NCBI GenBank assembly: GCA_948146395.1
Contig: OX411543.1
Location: 33,499,058 to 33,563,057, forward strand
Direction: 5' to 3'
Source: Fragum whitleyi
Lineage: Eukaryota > Mollusca > Bivalvia > Cardiida > Cardiidae
Length of the DNA: 64,000 nt
Position 1 is the stretch's first letter, and each line of letters begins with the position of its first letter. Shown in pieces: positions 10,821 through 22,710 of this stretch. Below the pieces are notes generated by a model, which was given only the letters and a program-made list of their open reading frames with translations, ran no database searches and was not told the origin of the DNA. Both the position numbers and the translations under genes were made by a program.

Positions 10821-12175
10821 ACGCCCGAAGGGTCGTATTATGTTATGGCCTCGGTCGTCCGTCCGTCTGTCCGTCTGTCTGTCCTTCTGTCCGTCCGTCT
10901 GTCTGTCCGTCCGTTGGCAGTTTTTTTGTGTGCGCAACTCCTCATAAACTTTCCATGGGAATGAGCTGAAACTTGGCACAATTACTCCCTATGATGTCTA
11001 GTTGTGCATAAGACCTTTGAAATTCAAATCGCTCCAGTCATTCCTGAGAAATCATTAATTATTTCCCCTCGAATATAACCAAAATCACTGTTTTTTGTGT
11101 GCGCAACTCCTCCTAAACTATCAATGGGAATGAGCTAAATCTACACACAATTACTCTCTATGATGTCTAGTTTTGCATAAGACCTTTGAAATTCAAATCG
11201 CTCCAGTCATTCCTGAGAAATGTTGAATAATCTGCCCTTGAATCTAACGAAAATCACTATTTTTTGTATGCGCAACTCCTCCTTAACTATCAATGGGAAT
11301 GAGCTGAAACTAGATACAATTACTACCTATGATGTCTAGTTGTGCATAAGACCTTTGTAATTCAAATCGCTCTAGTCATTCCTGAGTAATCTTGAATTAT
11401 CTGCCCTTGATTTAAACGAAAATCACTGTTTTTGTGTGCAACTCCTCCTTAACTATCAATTGAAATGAGCTGAAACTAGACACAATTACTCTCTATGATG
11501 TCTAGTTTTGCATAAGACTTTTCAGTTCAAAATGATCCTTTCATTCTTGAGTTTTCTTGGATTATCTGCCCTTGAGTTGACGAAAAACAAAATATCTTGT
11601 CAGCTCAATTTCTCATACCTTTTTGATGGGAATGAAAGGAAACTTGCCATAATGACTCTGTAGGTTGTCTATTTGTGCTTGGGACTAAATATATTTTCAT
11701 ATTTAAAGTAGTTCCTGATTAATCTGCCCTTTACTTCACAAAATAGTTTAAATTTACAGATTTTTTTGTGCGTGTGTGTGCACAACTCCTACAAATTTAA
11801 TTGGATTGAAATGATTCTTGCCATAATGTAACCCTGATATTTGGTTAAGCATAAGACTTCAGGAATTCAAAAAGCTTGGGTCTTTCTTGTATTATCTGCC
11901 ATTGAATTGATTGAAATTCACTATATTTCTTTTGTGAGCAACTCGTCACACTTTGAATTGGAATGAACTGAAACTTGCAAAATAACTGTTGGCATGTAGT
12001 TGTGCATAAAATCATTTTCAATTTACACTCAAAAGGTCATACTATGTTATGGCACCAGTTTTCTGTCTGTCTGTTTGAAATATTTTTAGCTATCATCCAA
12101 GCTCACGTTACTGACAAGCCAAGGTTACTGACAAGCCCCATCGGTCGTATATGCGCCGCTCTGCGAAGCTATTGT
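10821..12175 (+). mobile_element. Helentron-like element, second type, with ~168-bp core repeats
   Basis: The head ACGCCCGAAGGGTCGT forms a small hairpin and is followed by GTCC/GTCT-rich sequence to 10916. About seven tandem units of 166-169 bp follow; GCAACTCC recurs at 10934, 11103, 11272 and 11438, then decays. A second head-like motif (GGTCATACTATGTTATGGC) lies near 12031, and GGTCGTATATGCGCC with a short hairpin closes the element near 12140-12175. No coding capacity. The right end is approximate. Confidence 0.65.
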
Positions 12176-12228
12176 TTCGCAAAAATGATAAAAAAGAAAA
12201 AAAGCAATTAGTCTTTGATTACAATTAA

Positions 12229-12652
12229 TAACATTGTGAAATTGACATTCATCTCAATCAATACTTTTCTAAAGCGCTTACTCAGCGCTCTATTCATTCA
12301 TTCCAAACACTCTCTCAAACCATTCAAAAACGCTCAAAATTACTAAAAAGTACAAGATCAACAACTACCTTCAAAATGAATAAAGCAAGAACCCAATCGC
12401 GATTTCACCGACATAATTAAAGTTTATGCGTCTGATTGGTTCTTGAGAAAACAGGAAACTATTTACAGAACTTAAATGCATATTTTTATAAAAGGGAGGT
12501 AATTCATATCGCTAATTTTGTTCAGGATGAACAAAATTAGAGAAATTGGATTACCTCCCTTTAATTCCACTCAAAACTCGCTCCTCTCACTCATTCAACA
12601 TCATTCCAAAATCATTCCAAAATCGTTCACCTTGTCAATTTCACGATGTTAT
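12229..12652 (+). mobile_element. CATCGTGAAATTGACA-type MITE with central hairpin, full copy
   Basis: The ends ACATTGTGAAATTGACA and TGTCAATTTCACGATGTT are inverted repeats. A central hairpin pairs GGGAGGTAATTC and GGATTACCTCCC around AATTTTGTTCAGG and its complement (about 12493-12562). Tandem CATTC-type motifs fill the arms. About 420 bp, non-coding. Confidence 0.75.
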
Positions 12653-13032
12653 TTACTGTATAAATAGAATTCGCTATTTTGACTCGTCGATTGCATACAA
12701 ATGTATTGTAATCACAAGTCACAATAGCGTATTCGAGTTATACTCCAACTACCAAGTGGGATTAATGGGAAATGTTTCAATAAAGACAAATTGGCACTTA
12801 CAAATCTATTTTTGTAAAATTATGCACAATTTTAAATTGTTAAGGGATCTCGTTGAGGTAAATTCGCCCTAGGGATCTGTAGAAAATGAACAGACTATTT
12901 GACTTGTATTATCTAATCATTATTTAACCATCAGTGAACACATTATCCAGTATCATTTAAGATAACCAATCCATTAATCGCTGGTGATGCACCCACGACA
13001 GTTAATTTTATATGGATCGAACTAAAACTTGT

Positions 13033-13288
13033 GGCCCGTTACGCGAAAAGGGACCATCAGAGAACTCTGTAAAATAAATATTAGAAAAAGAGATCGGGTC
13101 AAGCATATATCAATCAGAGGTTGCGTTTCAAAAATTCTTTCACTGGAAGGTAGTTTAATCATTCTAGATTCAGAAAATTAGCAAAGTTCTAAAAGTTTCG
13201 AACTTAGTCAGTCTGCGTAATCTACACAGTCTGACTAGGGTCGACACTTTACGCACAACTCAGATGGTCCCTTTTTGCGCGACGGACC
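13033..13288. mobile_element. MITE with GGnCCGTnnCGCnAAAnGGGACC ends, reference copy
   Basis: The ends GGCCCGTTACGCGAAAAGGG and CCCTTTTTGCGCGACGGACC are inverted repeats extending into ACCATC/GATGGT. An internal hairpin pairs AGTCAGTCTGCGTAA with ACACAGTCTGACTAGG (about 13205-13242). 256 bp, non-coding. Confidence 0.7.
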
Positions 13289-13469
13289 ATACTTTCATTT
13301 CTCAACGCAGTCATAAAACGACCACGAGATATGATAAGAGCAAAAGGGGAGTACAAGAGAATTTGTTCCCAAAGACCAACCGACTACTATGCTCCGACGG
13401 GCGGGAGGAAGACGAGGGCCCCCAGGGAAAAGTTTGATAATTTAGTACTCTGATGAAAAATCAAGTCTA

Positions 13470-13590
13470 GTTGTGTTCAGGATAACAAAAAAATTGTACC
13501 CAGATTTACACTTGCCTTTGTGTGCAAAGCGGGGTATAATTTGCAAACAGTTTGCACTTATTTTTCACCCTGAACACAGGGTTGGTCACA
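13470..13590 (+). repeat. GCAAAGCGGGGTAT repeat, single copy
   Basis: GTGTTCAGGATAACAAAAAA at the left, GTGTGCAAAGCGGGGTATAA in the middle and CACCCTGAACACAGGGTTGG at the right. The two ends (GTTCAGGATAA / CCCTGAAC) are weak inverted repeats. Confidence 0.5.
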
Positions 13591-13639
13591 TGAATCACGT
13601 TATCTGATACCATGACCTTAATATATATCTGAGTTTTGA

Positions 13640-13953
13640 ACGGAAAGGCTCAATGTAGCTCGAGACGGCGGTCATAGCAGTGGTTGATAGAGAGTTAATC
13701 TTCAAATAATGGGGACCCTAGGTTTGATCTCCATAGGCGGCAAAATCCTTATTGACTTTTTTACCAAAACACTAGTTAGGTAATCATTAACCTATGACAG
13801 AGGAGAAGCTAGATGTGCTGAAGGTTTGAAGTGGTAGTACTGTTGAAAAAAATAAAAAGAATATGATTAGGTTCTCCTGTCGCAACAATATGAATGGAAT
13901 ATTGTTCAGTGAAAGCGCCGTGAAACCTTATTCAAACAAACAAACTTAATGTA
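13640..13953 (+). mobile_element. tRNA-derived SINE, about 310 bp
   Basis: A head with GGCTCAATGTAGCTCGAG and a B-box-like TAGGTTTGATCTCC. The tail reads ATATTGTTCAGTGAAAGCGCC, GTGAAACC, then TTCAAACAAACAAAC. The 3' end matches the SINE tails at 14061 and 21648. Confidence 0.6.
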
Positions 13954-14060
13954 GCCCATCTTTTACATAGGGGCTTCGTTTAATTTAAAAAGCACTGCAT
14001 AAAAGAACAGCAATACTCGTTTGAAAAAAGACCAACATGCCTTTGATTTCAGTCAGATTC

Positions 14061-14120
14061 GTTCGTTTGTTTGTTTGAAGTTTAACGCCTCTTTTAACAT
14101 TATTGCAGTTATACCGGCAT
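14061..14120 (-). mobile_element. SINE tail fragment, inverted
   Basis: GTTCGTTTGTTTGTTTGAAG then TTTAACGCCTCTTTTAACATT. Its complement is the SINE tail AATGTTAAAAGAGGCGTTAAA followed by CAAACAAAC. Only about 110 bp separates it from the SINE ending at 13953, in opposite orientation. Confidence 0.5.
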
Positions 14121-14124
14121 TGTC

Positions 14125-16240
14125 TAACAGTATGATGTTATTTCTTGGATTTTTGACAGGCATTTTAGACTAATAACAGACTGTGCAGACATGCAGTCTG
14201 ATCTTATTATAAACCGTCTGTTCTCCTTCATTTTAATGGGAAACACTGAAGGCAGATTACATAAATGTCTGATCAGTTGGCAACTAGTTAAAACCATTTT
14301 TCAGATTCATTAGGAAAAAGTTCAGTTTCAACTGTCTGGACGAAGTGTTACTTAATTTTGTCTGCGAGTGTGATATGATTTTTGAGTATCCTTCAAGCCA
14401 GACACATTCTCGTTAAAAACTATTAATAGAGCTACATAATACCCCGGACTTTTTCCAATGGGAACGTTATCCGCAAGTTACTGTTCTGTAGAAGGCATTT
14501 AGGACTGTTGATATCGAAAATAAATGCAAAAACTTTTTCGACTCTAGCAGACAATTATTTAACTTTAAATCGCCCTCATATGTTGAAACAACTTGCTGTT
14601 TTTCTTTGTAAAAGCATCCACTTTCATCTCATGAAATTAGTTGACTCCAAATGATATACAGTAATACTTGTATTAAGGCACCGCTTACGGAACCATATAA
14701 AGGCGGTCGCGAATGAAAATGGTCGCTTTGTGCGTGTTTTATTTACAAATCAGAAAAAAATGAGAAACATAATTGTGATTGAATATGTTTACTAAATGCC
14801 AAATTCTCAATAATCATATGTTGTACAAACTCATTATCGGGCGATTGTATTGGGGTTTAAAAACATTCATTTACGGTTGCTCGTTTAAAATATAAGCTAA
14901 ATAGACATGCATGGTCGCTCGAGCAAAAAGGACTGAAACTGAAATGTTTCTCAAAGCGGCGTTAAATTAAAAAACACACCAATCCCACCATGTAGATACA
15001 GCAGTACCTGGCTTCGAATGTTTTAAACTTGCACATGTAGATCTACATATTACGCGAAAAAGGGTAATATCCGGATTTCCATAACATAATGTTATACAAA
15101 TAGGGCGTGTGTTGCGAAGCAGGCGAGTTCTAATCCAATCACACTATGTTCAATCAGTACCGATTCGCTAAAAGTATGCACGACAATGTTATATAGACAG
15201 ATTGTCGTACTTATCTGACATTTTGTCCTATTCCACACGAAACTGTTATAAATAATTGAGTTTTTGTATGCCTTTATGCTGTAAGGTACAAATGAAAAGT
15301 CAGATCTGGTCCTCAAAAGTATAGTAAAGTACAAAATGAAATACAACTCCTGGGTTCTGAGCTTTATTCGTAGTTTTTTTTTACAGTATAATTCACCTTG
15401 CACGAGCGACAATGTCTTCAAAGCGACTATTTGTTTAAAGTCAATAGACCAAAGACAAAAATTGACACTGGGTCTTTCTGGAGAGTTTGAATGGAATCCC
15501 CCAGATAGTTGCCGAAAAAAATAGATGCGTACCCAAATTTTCATCATAGGACAGAAACTGTCAAAAGTGAATGGATTGTAACCAAAAAATGATATGCAAT
15601 CTCTGCTTGATATTGATAACATTTATGGAGTCTTTAAAAATCCGTCGATTTGTTGCTGAGAAGTTTAGAAGCAATGAAAAAGCTGCAAAAGACCGAGTGC
15701 TTTTTCATCAAAGGGTAGTAATTTTACGAATTTCTTAAAACCGTTTACTGTAAAAGTAAGCAAAGGCAATTATATGAAGTGTTTGGAATCATTCTTTGGT
15801 CCTTTGAATGTTGGTGGCTCATCTAAAAATAAAGTATTTATATCCACTGCTTGAGTAAGGTTTATTCATGGTCATTGTATTAAAGTCAAATACGAATCCA
15901 TATCAAAATTAGTATCAAAATTGAGTATTGCTATAAGTAAAATTCAAAACTTCCAACGAATTGGCAATTAGAGCACTCTTTTTTTCAATTCAATCACATT
16001 AACATTCTCGAACTTAACACATTATTTATGAGAAATGTTTTCGAAAATCGTCAAATGACAAACCAAATCCGTTTCCTAAGTTATTGATGTAATGCACCTG
16101 TTTAAAAATATTCAATTTAAAATTTCTCAACGCCTAATATGAATATCTCAAAATCTAAGACGCATACTTTGGCCATTCAGAGGTTACCTTTTATTTATGA
16201 ATAAGCACAGAATGTGACCAACATCAGATTGCATTCGTAA
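14125..16240. other. No recognisable gene
   Basis: A small hairpin CAGACTGTGCAGACATGCAGTCTG lies near 14182 and resembles the internal hairpin of the MITEs at 13033 and 36815. A 176-codon - strand frame (15092-15622) has no signal peptide, known motif or codon pattern to support it. Confidence 0.45.
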
Positions 16241-16530
16241 GAACCAGTACCAGATAGTTCCGCAGTCGTCACAGCGCAGATAAATGTGTGCGCTGGGATA
16301 CCAGACACGGGTTTCAAGGTTAGATCCCTGACAGCAGTATACCCTCTTTGACACCTGTCCCCAACCAAGGGGTAGATGATAGTAAAAATATCTGGGATTA
16401 AAAAGATGTAGCTCGGAAAGGATTTCCTGGTTGTTTCGGTGAAAAAAGTGCTAGGGTTCCATGGTTATGTGCTCTGTTTTCTGTGTTATGAAATTACTAA
16501 TAGAGATGTTAAACCCCTTTCAAACAAACG
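16241..16530 (+). mobile_element. tRNA-derived SINE
   Basis: A head with CAGCGCAGATAAATGTGTGC and a B-box-like AAGGTTAGATCCCTGAC. The tail GAGATGTTAAACCCCTTTCA is followed by AACAAACG. The middle portion is diverged. Confidence 0.55.
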
Positions 16531-16534
16531 AGGT

Positions 16535-19500
16535 GATTTTTTATTGGTTTTGAATTTAAAAAAAAATATATTATATTTGTGTGAACCTTATACTTTTGAA
16601 AATATAAAACAAGTTAAGGTTAAAATCTGTGAAAAGAATTATTTCAAAAAATTATCTCGTACAAGACATTTAAACCTAGAGCTTCTGCAAATTTAATAAC
16701 GTATACATGTAGTGACTTGTGACTATATCTAGAAATTGTTTATAAACTTTAGGTCAAACTAGTGTGTGCTTGTTACATGTCTTCACATAATACTTGCATT
16801 ATCTCTACCGTGTCCTTTTTGGCCTGAAAACTTGAAAAATGTTCTTTTTATAAAATAGTTACCCCCCCCCCTCCCCCCCCCAACTTCATATATATTAATG
16901 TATTTGTGCTTTGTATTGAACTAGGTGTAGCTCCAATTCCACATTAGGATGAAGCAAGACAAATCCATGGCTCTTGGTAAGACACAACTGAGCCATTGGG
17001 CTATGTTATACTTTTTCTCACAGAGAAATGATTTATTATCAAAATGCAATCAAACTTTATTTACAGACGGAAAACCCATGAAATCAGCCACTCTTGTCAT
17101 TTCTTCATATACATTACAAAGAAAACTGTCTGTCACCCAAGACCACATTTCAAGTTTAGATAAAAATGAAATCTGAATTTTGGAAAGATTTTTTGCATGT
17201 GCTAAAGAAGATTGGTGAAGATATCTACAACTATTCTTAGTTACACCTGCTAACCTAAAGGTTTGTACATTGGAAAAAAGGGGGGCATGAAAAAGGTTTA
17301 AATCTACTTTGACTTGGAATTTGAAAAGGCTCTGTACTGTTAAAAAATGATTCAGACCTATCTCTTGAAGCTAATACCACTTTTTTTCCAAGACGACCCT
17401 TTTCTTCTGCTTTAAAATGTTAAAGTGAGTGGGTGGGGTAAGATGGTTTGCAAATTATAAATAAAACTGACCAAACTAACAAAGAATATCCTATTTTCAA
17501 TACCCTATTACACACCACTACATGGCTACAAACAACTTCTACTTTAGATTTCAACATTTTTTCAGTCAAAAAGTCTTTACATGTGTAGGTGCGGAAAGTC
17601 AATGAAAAAGATCCTGAAAAAAATCAAAATACATACCTTCCGATTTTGTCCTACTTTATATATTTTAAATGGGTTTGTCTACGGATGTCAAAAAACACAA
17701 CATTGCTTTTGTTGTAATTTGTTTTGGTACCTACCATGATTTGACAGGACTAAGTTTGACTATATACAGACGCATACATCTCCATTCTTTTGATGCGGAC
17801 ATTTTAAAATAAAAAGTGTCCAGACAGCTTAAAAAAGGCTAATTGTAAAACATTTAAGGCATTGTGTATTTTTTGGTTTTGGGCAATTTAGTCAATTATT
17901 TCATGTGCCTCGTTAGTTTTGAATTAAAATGAATTGAAGAAATATATAAAATGATTATTGACCTGTATTACGTAGGCATACTCGTGTGCATAATGTGCGA
18001 TAAGGAAGTTTAGAAATTCTGTTTTATTTTGTGTACTTTAACGTTCTGCTAGATTTCTATATATTCTGTGATTAATAATCATAAAAAATGGTCAGAGTAA
18101 AAAGGACTGAATTATCCAGAAGATATGTATTATCTTGGTATTTTAGGTCACTATTCTAAACTTGATCTCATAATTTCATTGTTGATATGCAACTAAAATC
18201 GAAATGCAGTTTAAAGCAAACTTTATTTCAACAACATCCTAACAGCTTATCAATAGATGAACAAGGATTGAGATAAGATGCAAAGCTACTCCCAAATCAG
18301 CACATGTCGAATTAATTCCACATTTAATCCACCTAACAATTTTAATATCATGACGGACTTATCTAAATCGCTTACGTCATTGGCAGGGTTCTATATCATA
18401 ACTTCATATATTTCGTCATGGATTTATGGAATCCGGTTGATTTGAGAATGGAGTAAAATATTTCAGTAAAATATTTCACATCGTTTATACAATATAATGT
18501 ATTACGGGTGCGATAGATTGGTCATTACACGGCCGAAGAGTGATATCTCCCATTGTGCTAAATATGCAGATATCAAGCTGGCTGGCCGATATCAATCCAC
18601 GCCCCATTATCAAACGTATAATAACCACTTTATACGTCCTTGGTAATAAAGTTTTGTATATGTTTTGATGACCTATCATTTTGATAAGGTTTAACACTTA
18701 AATGACGCTTCATGTACATGTCTTGAAATATTAAGGCTTTAAATATTAAGACACCATTGGAAACCTTAACTCGAATAAGCAAACACATTACCCCCCTTTA
18801 ATAAAAGTTTATCACTTTCGTGTTATATCATATTGAAGTTTCGTGCCTTTTTGGCTTCAAACTTTATAGTTATTCTGGTAATAATATAATATATGTTTTA
18901 ACTTGAACTTTCTTTGTCATTGCATTACCTTTCAATTGTCTTTTGTCATTTAAATCACTTTTTCTAGAAGATTCAACAAATGACACTTAGATATTTAGTA
19001 TGTCATGGACGCTTAAAGTTTGTTGCATGAAATGCATGCTCTTATGAGTGATATGCATGATGATTGGGCTGATTGTAAATATAATTGTTTTCTTGCATAT
19101 GTATTTTCCTTGGTAAAGGTAGAGAAGAAGAAGCCCCATTCCTTCTCAGCAATTATTACTGGTGTAGAAATCGAAATTATTTTGTCTTGTAATGAAAGAA
19201 GAACCCTAAAGCAACGAGTCTTCGTGTAACCCACCCACCCCCTAAATTACTTCTTACGTGCCTGTACTATCAGTAATTGAAGCTTAAACAGCAGTTACAT
19301 AAACATCAATGAGGTACATGTTTTGTATTATAGCAAATATCCACAAACTCTTGTCTTATGGCTACTTATTACCAGAATATGAAAGCGCCTGAATTTGGGG
19401 AAAGCAATGTGGCCAAAAATGCCTATATACACCTACTTTATTTTACCTTTTCTAAAACTTCTAATGTTCAACTAGTTTTCTGTCATATACTTTCAACTAC

Positions 19501-19930
19501 AGGTGTGTTTTTTTTATTTGTTGACTTTAAAATAAATTAGATTTCGTTGAACAAAAGAGTATTTTTTCGATAACGTTTTTTCCTGCATTTTCGTCTCGTA
19601 AATGTTACTTATCCAATATATTACGATTTCTTGTATACATTTAGTCATGAAAATCAACTCACTAACAGCGAATCTCGACATTCAGCTTCTTATCGTCCGT
19701 TTCTTGGCATTTTTGCAAGAAAAATGGCATTTTTAAAAATCCCCATTTTATCCGAAAAATGCAACGAAAGCTATGCTGATTTTTTCGTCAAATTATCGTA
19801 ATGGTACACTCTACGAAATATGTTTATTTTATATGCTTGGATCAAGTGCCAAATGGTGTCGGGGTGTCGGGGTGCCTTAAGAAGACTTTTTGCAACAGCA
19901 CTTTTTTCAAATACATGCATATACAGCTAG
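16535..19930. other. No recognisable gene
   Basis: AT-rich intergenic DNA. The open frames are under 90 codons and match nothing I recognise. A C-rich tract is at 16861. Confidence 0.45.
16861..16880 (+). repeat. C-rich homopolymer-like tract
   Basis: Nineteen C bases with a single CT interruption (about 16862-16881), in otherwise AT-rich sequence. No associated gene. Confidence 0.7.
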
Positions 19931-19933
19931 TTT

Positions 19934-20040
19934 CATCGTGAAATTGACATTCACCTCAATAAAAACCATTCTAAATCGCTCACTCAGCGCTCCATTCATT
20001 CATTCCACGATCCTTTGTACGTGATTTCCACGCATCGTTT
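19934..20040 (+). mobile_element. Truncated CATCGTGAAATTGACA-type MITE next to a satellite
   Basis: Only the left end is present (CATCGTGAAATTGACATTC, CTCACTCAGCGCTCCATTC). It breaks off near 20015-20040, where the sequence leading into the 83-bp satellite begins. Confidence 0.6.
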
Positions 20041-20084
20041 TTATGCCTAAGCTAACAATTCTCGCTTAGATTTAGTAAAAGCAG

Positions 20085-20486
20085 GGTAAAATTGGTAAAT
20101 ACACTGATTATGCTTGCAGTGAGGTTACCAGGTGATATCTAATATACCGGTTGATACAAAAAGCATGGTAAAATTGGTAAATACACTGATTATGCTTTCT
20201 GTGAGGTTACCAGTTGATATCTAATATATCCGGTTGATACAAAAAGCATGGTAAAATTGGTAAATACACTGATTATGCTTTCTGTGAGGTTACCAGTTGA
20301 TATCTAATATATCCGGTTGATACAAAAAGCATGGTAAAATTGGTAAATACACTGATTATGCTTTCTGTGAGGTTACCAGTTGATATCTAATATATCCGGT
20401 TGATACAAAAAGCATGGTAAAATTGGTAAATACACTGATTATGCTTTCTGTGAGGTTACCAGTTGATATCTAATATATCCGGTTTT
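20085..20486 (+). repeat. 83-bp satellite, five tandem copies
   Basis: Units starting GGTAAAATTGGTAAATACAC begin at 20085, 20167, 20250, 20333 and 20416. The period is 83 (first unit 82). Units 2-5 are almost identical and unit 1 is slightly diverged; the last stops at ATATCCGGT. Each unit contains GAGGTTACCAGTTGATATC. No spacer variation is seen, so it is not a CRISPR array. Confidence 0.85.
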
Positions 20487-21459
20487 TCTCGATTAGCAAT
20501 AGAAAAGGCGTTATTAGAAGACATATGGAGTAGCGTTTCTTTTATTAGGAGACCGTATTCCAATCATGATTTTGTATCATCTTTTACGCGTATCCTCTGG
20601 GATCTTATTTTCTCTTTTGTCTCAATATACAAACACAGACTAGTAAATACAGTCTGGAAATTAGGATTCTGTAGACAGCTTAAATACGCATAAACAACGG
20701 TTTTCAGTGGTTCAATGGTTACTCAAAATAGAAAAAAAACTGTAGTCGTGAGCTCTCGAAATGTCCTTTTTGTTCGTATTGACTGAGACAAAACACAGAT
20801 CTTGTTGTTTAGTATATCTTGATATTAATAAAATGTATACCTAGGTTTATTTGACTTGAACCTGGTCCCTGTCATTTAGATAAATAAATTTCTAACAATT
20901 CCTTTTCGACTTTAAAACGCACGGTATTAAATGAAATATATATATTCCTTAAATTGATAAAACCTGTCACTAATTGTTATTTAAGCAATTTTTCAATAGA
21001 GGTCAAGTTTGACTTAAATAAACAAATACTCACACTAACTCACTTTTTATGTAACCTTTGGTACCAATTGAAGTCTAGTTTTTAAATTAGTCATCGCAGT
21101 TAGTAATTTTGACTTTTATGGAGAAGTTTGTTTGAAATTGATCTTTAAAATAATGCAGCTTGGAAAATGTTGGTTGATGGTTGATACATTTTGTAGGCAT
21201 ATGAAACGAAAGCGATGTGCATGTGTGGCGAAGTGGTTTTGTTAGCCGTTGTGTTAGATGTTATATAAAAACGCGTGAATAAAAATGAAATATTACTTGC
21301 GCGTCCACGGATAGCCTGTTTGGATAGGTGGTATATGTACCTGTGATTTCTTAGAATATATTAAGTTTCTATCATATTCTAATTCCCATTTTTTACTTTT
21401 ACCGCATCTCTAGAAACATATACAATTATGGTTTATGTTATCATAGGGACGAGTGTATT

Positions 21460-21555
21460 TTCACTGCGTTTATTGTATTATAAAGTGCAATTGCCTTAGC
21501 ACGTGGCAAGCAACGACCATAGGAAGCCATGTGCTTAAGAATACACTCCGTCCTA
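21460..21555 (+). repeat. Dispersed repeat GTGCAATTGCCnTAGCACGTGGC, copy 1
   Basis: ATAAAGTGCAATTGCCTTAG then CACGTGGCAAGCAACGACC, flanked by GGGACGAGTGTATTTTCAC and ACACTCCGTCCTA, a loose inverted pair. A related copy is at 38615-38720. Confidence 0.45.
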
Positions 21556-21647
21556 ATAATTGCATTCCTTTAGATATAAGAAACTATTATTAAAATACTC
21601 GGCTTAACAACAAAGTTTCAAGACTACTTTATATTCATATAGATCGT

Positions 21648-21860
21648 ATAGCGCAGTTGTTAGCTCACCGAACTGTCAATCTAGAGGTCCCGGGTAAGAT
21701 ACCCGACGGCAGCACGCATTCGTCGGCGCAGAATCAGAAGTCATGCTTGTTTTCAAAAATACGAGGAATACATTGTAAGGTGCTCCAGCCGCCGCGATAT
21801 AGCTGAAAAGATTGTTGAATGCGTCGTTAAACCCAGAACAATCAATCAAACAAAACCCAG
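21648..21860 (+). mobile_element. tRNA-derived SINE with Meta-SINE-like tail
   Basis: The head TAGCGCAGTTGTTAGCTCAC resembles a pol III A box and GGTCCCGGGTAAGATACCC resembles a B box. The tail CAGCCGCCGCGATATAGCTG, then TTGTTGAATGCGTCGTTAAA and ACAATCAATCAAAC, has the conserved 3' domain seen in animal Meta-SINEs. It is not a tRNA gene, since the acceptor stem does not close. Confidence 0.7.
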
Positions 21861-21982
21861 TGTCTCTGCATTACGTAGACTTCATTATCAAAATGAATAG
21901 AGAGTAACGTAATGTTATACGCCCGGGTTCCGGAGTTGGTAGATCATCGGAGGATGGACATAGACACATGGATGGCTCAGCG

Positions 21983-22032
21983 CGAAACAGTTGTAACTCC
22001 CTTTATGTTTATAGGGAGTTACAACTGTTTCG
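21983..22032. repeat. Short hairpin with 19-bp perfect stem
   Basis: CGAAACAGTTGTAACTCCC pairs with GGGAGTTACAACTGTTTCG across a 12-base loop. The outer bases CAGCG/CGTGCTC pair weakly. It could be a MITE centre or a structured transcript; nothing else supports an RNA gene. Confidence 0.6.
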
Positions 22033-22710
22033 TGCTCGGTCATTGAATTTTATATCTACCATCTCCAAAATTCTCATCAGTCACGTTGTTAAGAGACATA
22101 ATAAAGCTATCAAAAAGTACATCAGACCCCCATATACCAGCCAATGTTTTAGCTGGTGACAGGATAAATGAAAGATATCAAAATGATGGTTTTAAAACTA
22201 TCTCAAAAGATTAAATTCCAAAAATCTTTTTATATGGATATTCAAATTTTCGCTAGGCACTGAGCCTTCGAAACTAGCAATATGCTCCCCTTCATGGTTG
22301 CTTTGTTTTCTTGTTTTCAATGAAGCATTTTAAAGACATACTGGTCAAGATTTTCTCTCGTGTAAATTTGGACAAGACACCATCTGCATTCCGTCTGTAC
22401 CTTAAATGGAATACAATTTTATTAGCCACAAGAACGTTTAATGCTAATTCAATTTCAGACATTTTCGACAGACGAGATTTCAACCTAGAGGAAAGAACAA
22501 CACACAAGAATACAAATTGTTTATATCTTACTCGCCTTTGCGGACACAATGTATTCGTGCCAGCCAGGGGAAAAGCAAAGCGAGCTATTTATATTTTAGC
22601 TAGCAAATAAAATGTCAGCTTTCATATCTTAGGGACGCAAATAAATGCAACGTACATCGGCTTCCGGACTTTATCAACCGTAAGCGGATATTTGTTTATT
22701 TTACGTTTTT

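Larger units (their letters stand above)
20490..22710. other. Intergenic stretch with one SINE and two small repeats
   Basis: It contains the dispersed repeat at 21460, the SINE at 21648 and the hairpin at 21983. The overlapping + and - open frames at 22292-22610 have no recognisable product. The last 100 bases are paralogous to 59285-59345. Confidence 0.45.

Noticed and set aside
15092..15622. 176-codon - strand open frame
   Set aside because: No signal peptide, domain motif, splice context or recognisable similarity. Composition fits chance in AT-rich DNA. A + frame overlaps it with equal lack of support.
16439..17176. Lys-rich + frames that could be exons
   Set aside because: They partly overlap a SINE tail and have no matched donor/acceptor pair or known motif.
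20085..20486. Possible CRISPR-like direct repeat array
   Set aside because: The whole 83-bp period is conserved with no variable spacers, and the genome is eukaryotic. It is a satellite.
21648..21735. Possible tRNA gene from A-box and B-box-like motifs
   Set aside because: The acceptor stem and anticodon arm do not close, and a Meta-SINE-like tail follows. It is a SINE head.
22292..22610. Overlapping + and - frames of 85-99 codons
   Set aside because: They are antisense to each other with no recognisable product on either strand, and lie beside repeat sequence.
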